A program made the translations under genes and the position numbers. This document shows, in pieces, positions 4,477 through 5,606 of a stretch of 5,606 bases of DNA; the first letter of the stretch is position 1; every line of letters begins with the position of its first letter. Below the pieces are notes generated by a model. It worked only from the letters and a program-made list of their open reading frames with translations. It had not been told where the DNA came from and did not search any database. Source of the DNA: Chloroflexi bacterium UBA6265 (GTDB lineage Bacteria; Chloroflexota; Chloroflexia; Thermomicrobiales; UBA6265); assembly GCA_002440805.1 (NCBI GenBank), contig DJVD01000305.1, forward strand, positions 1-5,606, written 5' to 3'.

Positions 4477-5606
4477 ATGCGCGTGAACGATGGGTCTCCT
4501 GCGACCAAAATCAGTTACCTGAGTTGGATCAACCTTGCTGCCAATAGTGCCGACCAGATCGCCACCGTCGCTCTCCCGGTTCTCTACGTCACTACGTATG
4601 ACGGGGACGCGAGCGCGACGAGCATCCTTACCATTGGGGCAACACTCCCCATGTTGCTGTTCTCGCTGCCAATGGGTGCACTGACAGACCGGTCATCATT
4701 GCGCTCGCTCGTGTTTTGGGGTGAACTTGTTCGCCTGGTTTCAATTCTCGGCATGATTGTTGTCTTGAGCCTTCCCTCACCGTCTGTGATGGTGCTGGCT
4801 GTGTTGGCAACGCTCGGAGGGACGGGTACGGTGGCGTTTCAGGTTGCTGCGCCGGCAATGGTGGCGAGGGCAACCGTCGGCAACGATCGGAGAAAACTCA
4901 ACAGCCGCATCGAGTTTGCCCGCAGCATCGCCATCACAGCGGGGCCACCTTTGGCAGGCATCATTGTGGGGTTGGCCGGAGGGGATATTGCCCTTGGTCT
5001 TGCGGCAGCATGCTGCGTACTGGCGCTGGTTGCAACCCGCCATCTTCCAGCACTATCACGTGAGCCGGCGGCAAAATCGACACCTGCCGCGCTGCTGGCG
5101 GAGGGGATTCGATTCACCATGCTGAATCCCTGGCTACGGCCAATCCTCTACATTTCCATGGCATTCAATCTGGGTTGGTATGTTGTGCTCGGTGTGATCG
5201 TAGCGTGGGCAGATCGTGAAATTAACATGTCGTCACTCATGATTGGCGCCATGTTTGGATTCTACGGGTTCGGCATGATGTTGGGCGCCTACCTGGTGAA
5301 CCGTTTTGCCGATGCGCTTCCGACCACCACGCTGGTCCGGGTAGGTCCCTGGTGCGGATTCGCATTTGCGAGCCTGATTGCGTTCAGTAGTAGGTTTGAG
5401 TTTGCCGGTCTCCTGATCGCAGCATTCTTCCTGGTCGGATTCGGGCCCGTGATTTGGACCATCGTCACGCTGGGTATTCGCCAAACTGTTACCCCACCGG
5501 CGCTGCTTGGCCGGGTATCAGCAACCATCATGATGGCATCGGCCGGTGCTCGTCCGGCAGGTGCCGCGCTCGGGTATGTTGGCTACCAGCTTGGGGGGTA
5601 TGGGGC
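4477..5606 (+). CDS. Major facilitator superfamily exporter, EntS/MFS_3-like, 3' end beyond the window
   Basis: An uninterrupted reading frame of 376 codons runs from this ATG to the right edge. The protein is a polytopic inner-membrane transporter with about 11 transmembrane segments visible. There are six in the N-terminal half up to about residue 187, a central loop at about 190-220, and segments from about 222 onward; roughly one helix should be missing. MFS motif A is in the loop after helix 2 ('GALTDRSSLR', 67-76). The stretch 'LNSRIEFARSIAITAGPPLAG' (141-161) and the C-terminal 'RQTVTPPALLGRVSATIM' (335-352) are typical of the EntS-like / MFS_3 drug and siderophore efflux group ('A..E..R....AGP..AG' and 'P..LLGRV.A'). 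These proteins export small molecules by proton antiport; the substrate here is unknown. Usual length is 400-430 residues, so only a short tail is lost. It follows ada by 39 bp in the same direction and may share its transcript. Confidence 0.9.
   Translation, partial: MRVNDGSPATKISYLSWINLAANSADQIATVALPVLYVTTYDGDASATSILTIGATLPMLLFSLPMGALTDRSSLRSLVFWGELVRLVSILGMIVVLSLPSPSVMVLAVLATLGGTGTVAFQVAAPAMVARATVGNDRRKLNSRIEFARSIAITAGPPLAGIIVGLAGGDIALGLAAACCVLALVATRHLPALSREPAAKSTPAALLAEGIRFTMLNPWLRPILYISMAFNLGWYVVLGVIVAWADREINMSSLMIGAMFGFYGFGMMLGAYLVNRFADALPTTTLVRVGPWCGFAFASLIAFSSRFEFAGLLIAAFFLVGFGPVIWTIVTLGIRQTVTPPALLGRVSATIMMASAGARPAGAALGYVGYQLGGYG

Noticed and set aside
4628..5531. Several minus-strand open frames of about 80-93 codons at the right end
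   Set aside because: All lie opposite the continuous MFS transporter frame and give low-complexity, Arg/Pro/Ser-rich products typical of antisense reading.

Overview
This window looks like ordinary chromosomal DNA (GC in the mid to upper 50s % by eye) from a free-living bacterium. The best taxonomic hint is the ribosomal protein S1. Its second repeat carries a 'YNKGGLLV...VRGFVPASQ' stretch and its third repeat is introduced by 'LTEGEVRTGRV', a combination I associate with Chloroflexota. That assignment comes from family memory only and is tentative. No mobile element, tRNA, rRNA, CRISPR array or phage module is visible.

Left part, minus strand, read right to left. A compact three-gene run starts at 3232: a small four-helix membrane protein of the YvlD / 'phage holin family 4' type (2891-3232), a YfcE-like metallophosphoesterase (2305-2898) and a class V PLP-dependent aminotransferase of the alanine/serine-glyoxylate group (1210-2304). 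The first two overlap by 8 bp. The second and third abut with no spacer, stop codon directly followed by start codon. A 134-bp spacer then leads to rpsA (30S ribosomal protein S1), whose C-terminal end lies beyond the left edge. The spacer holds an imperfect hairpin and two weak promoter candidates. No gene in the run is obviously related in function to another, so the grouping may be one of expression only.

Right part, plus strand. Divergent from the membrane-protein gene, across a 152-bp intergenic region, lies a complete three-module Ada gene (3385-4437): a zinc/methylphosphotriester domain, an AraC-type DNA-binding domain and an O6-methylguanine-DNA methyltransferase domain, with all the key cysteines. 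A major facilitator superfamily exporter gene starts 39 bp after the ada stop codon (4477, running off the right edge). No terminator is seen between the two, so they may be co-transcribed.

In all there are six protein genes, two of them cut by the window edges, and no gene-free stretch exceeds about 150 bp. I found no convincing previously undescribed system. The points most worth a second look are the structured aminotransferase-rpsA spacer, the repeated TTGC/GCAA motifs ahead of ada, and the ada-exporter pairing.
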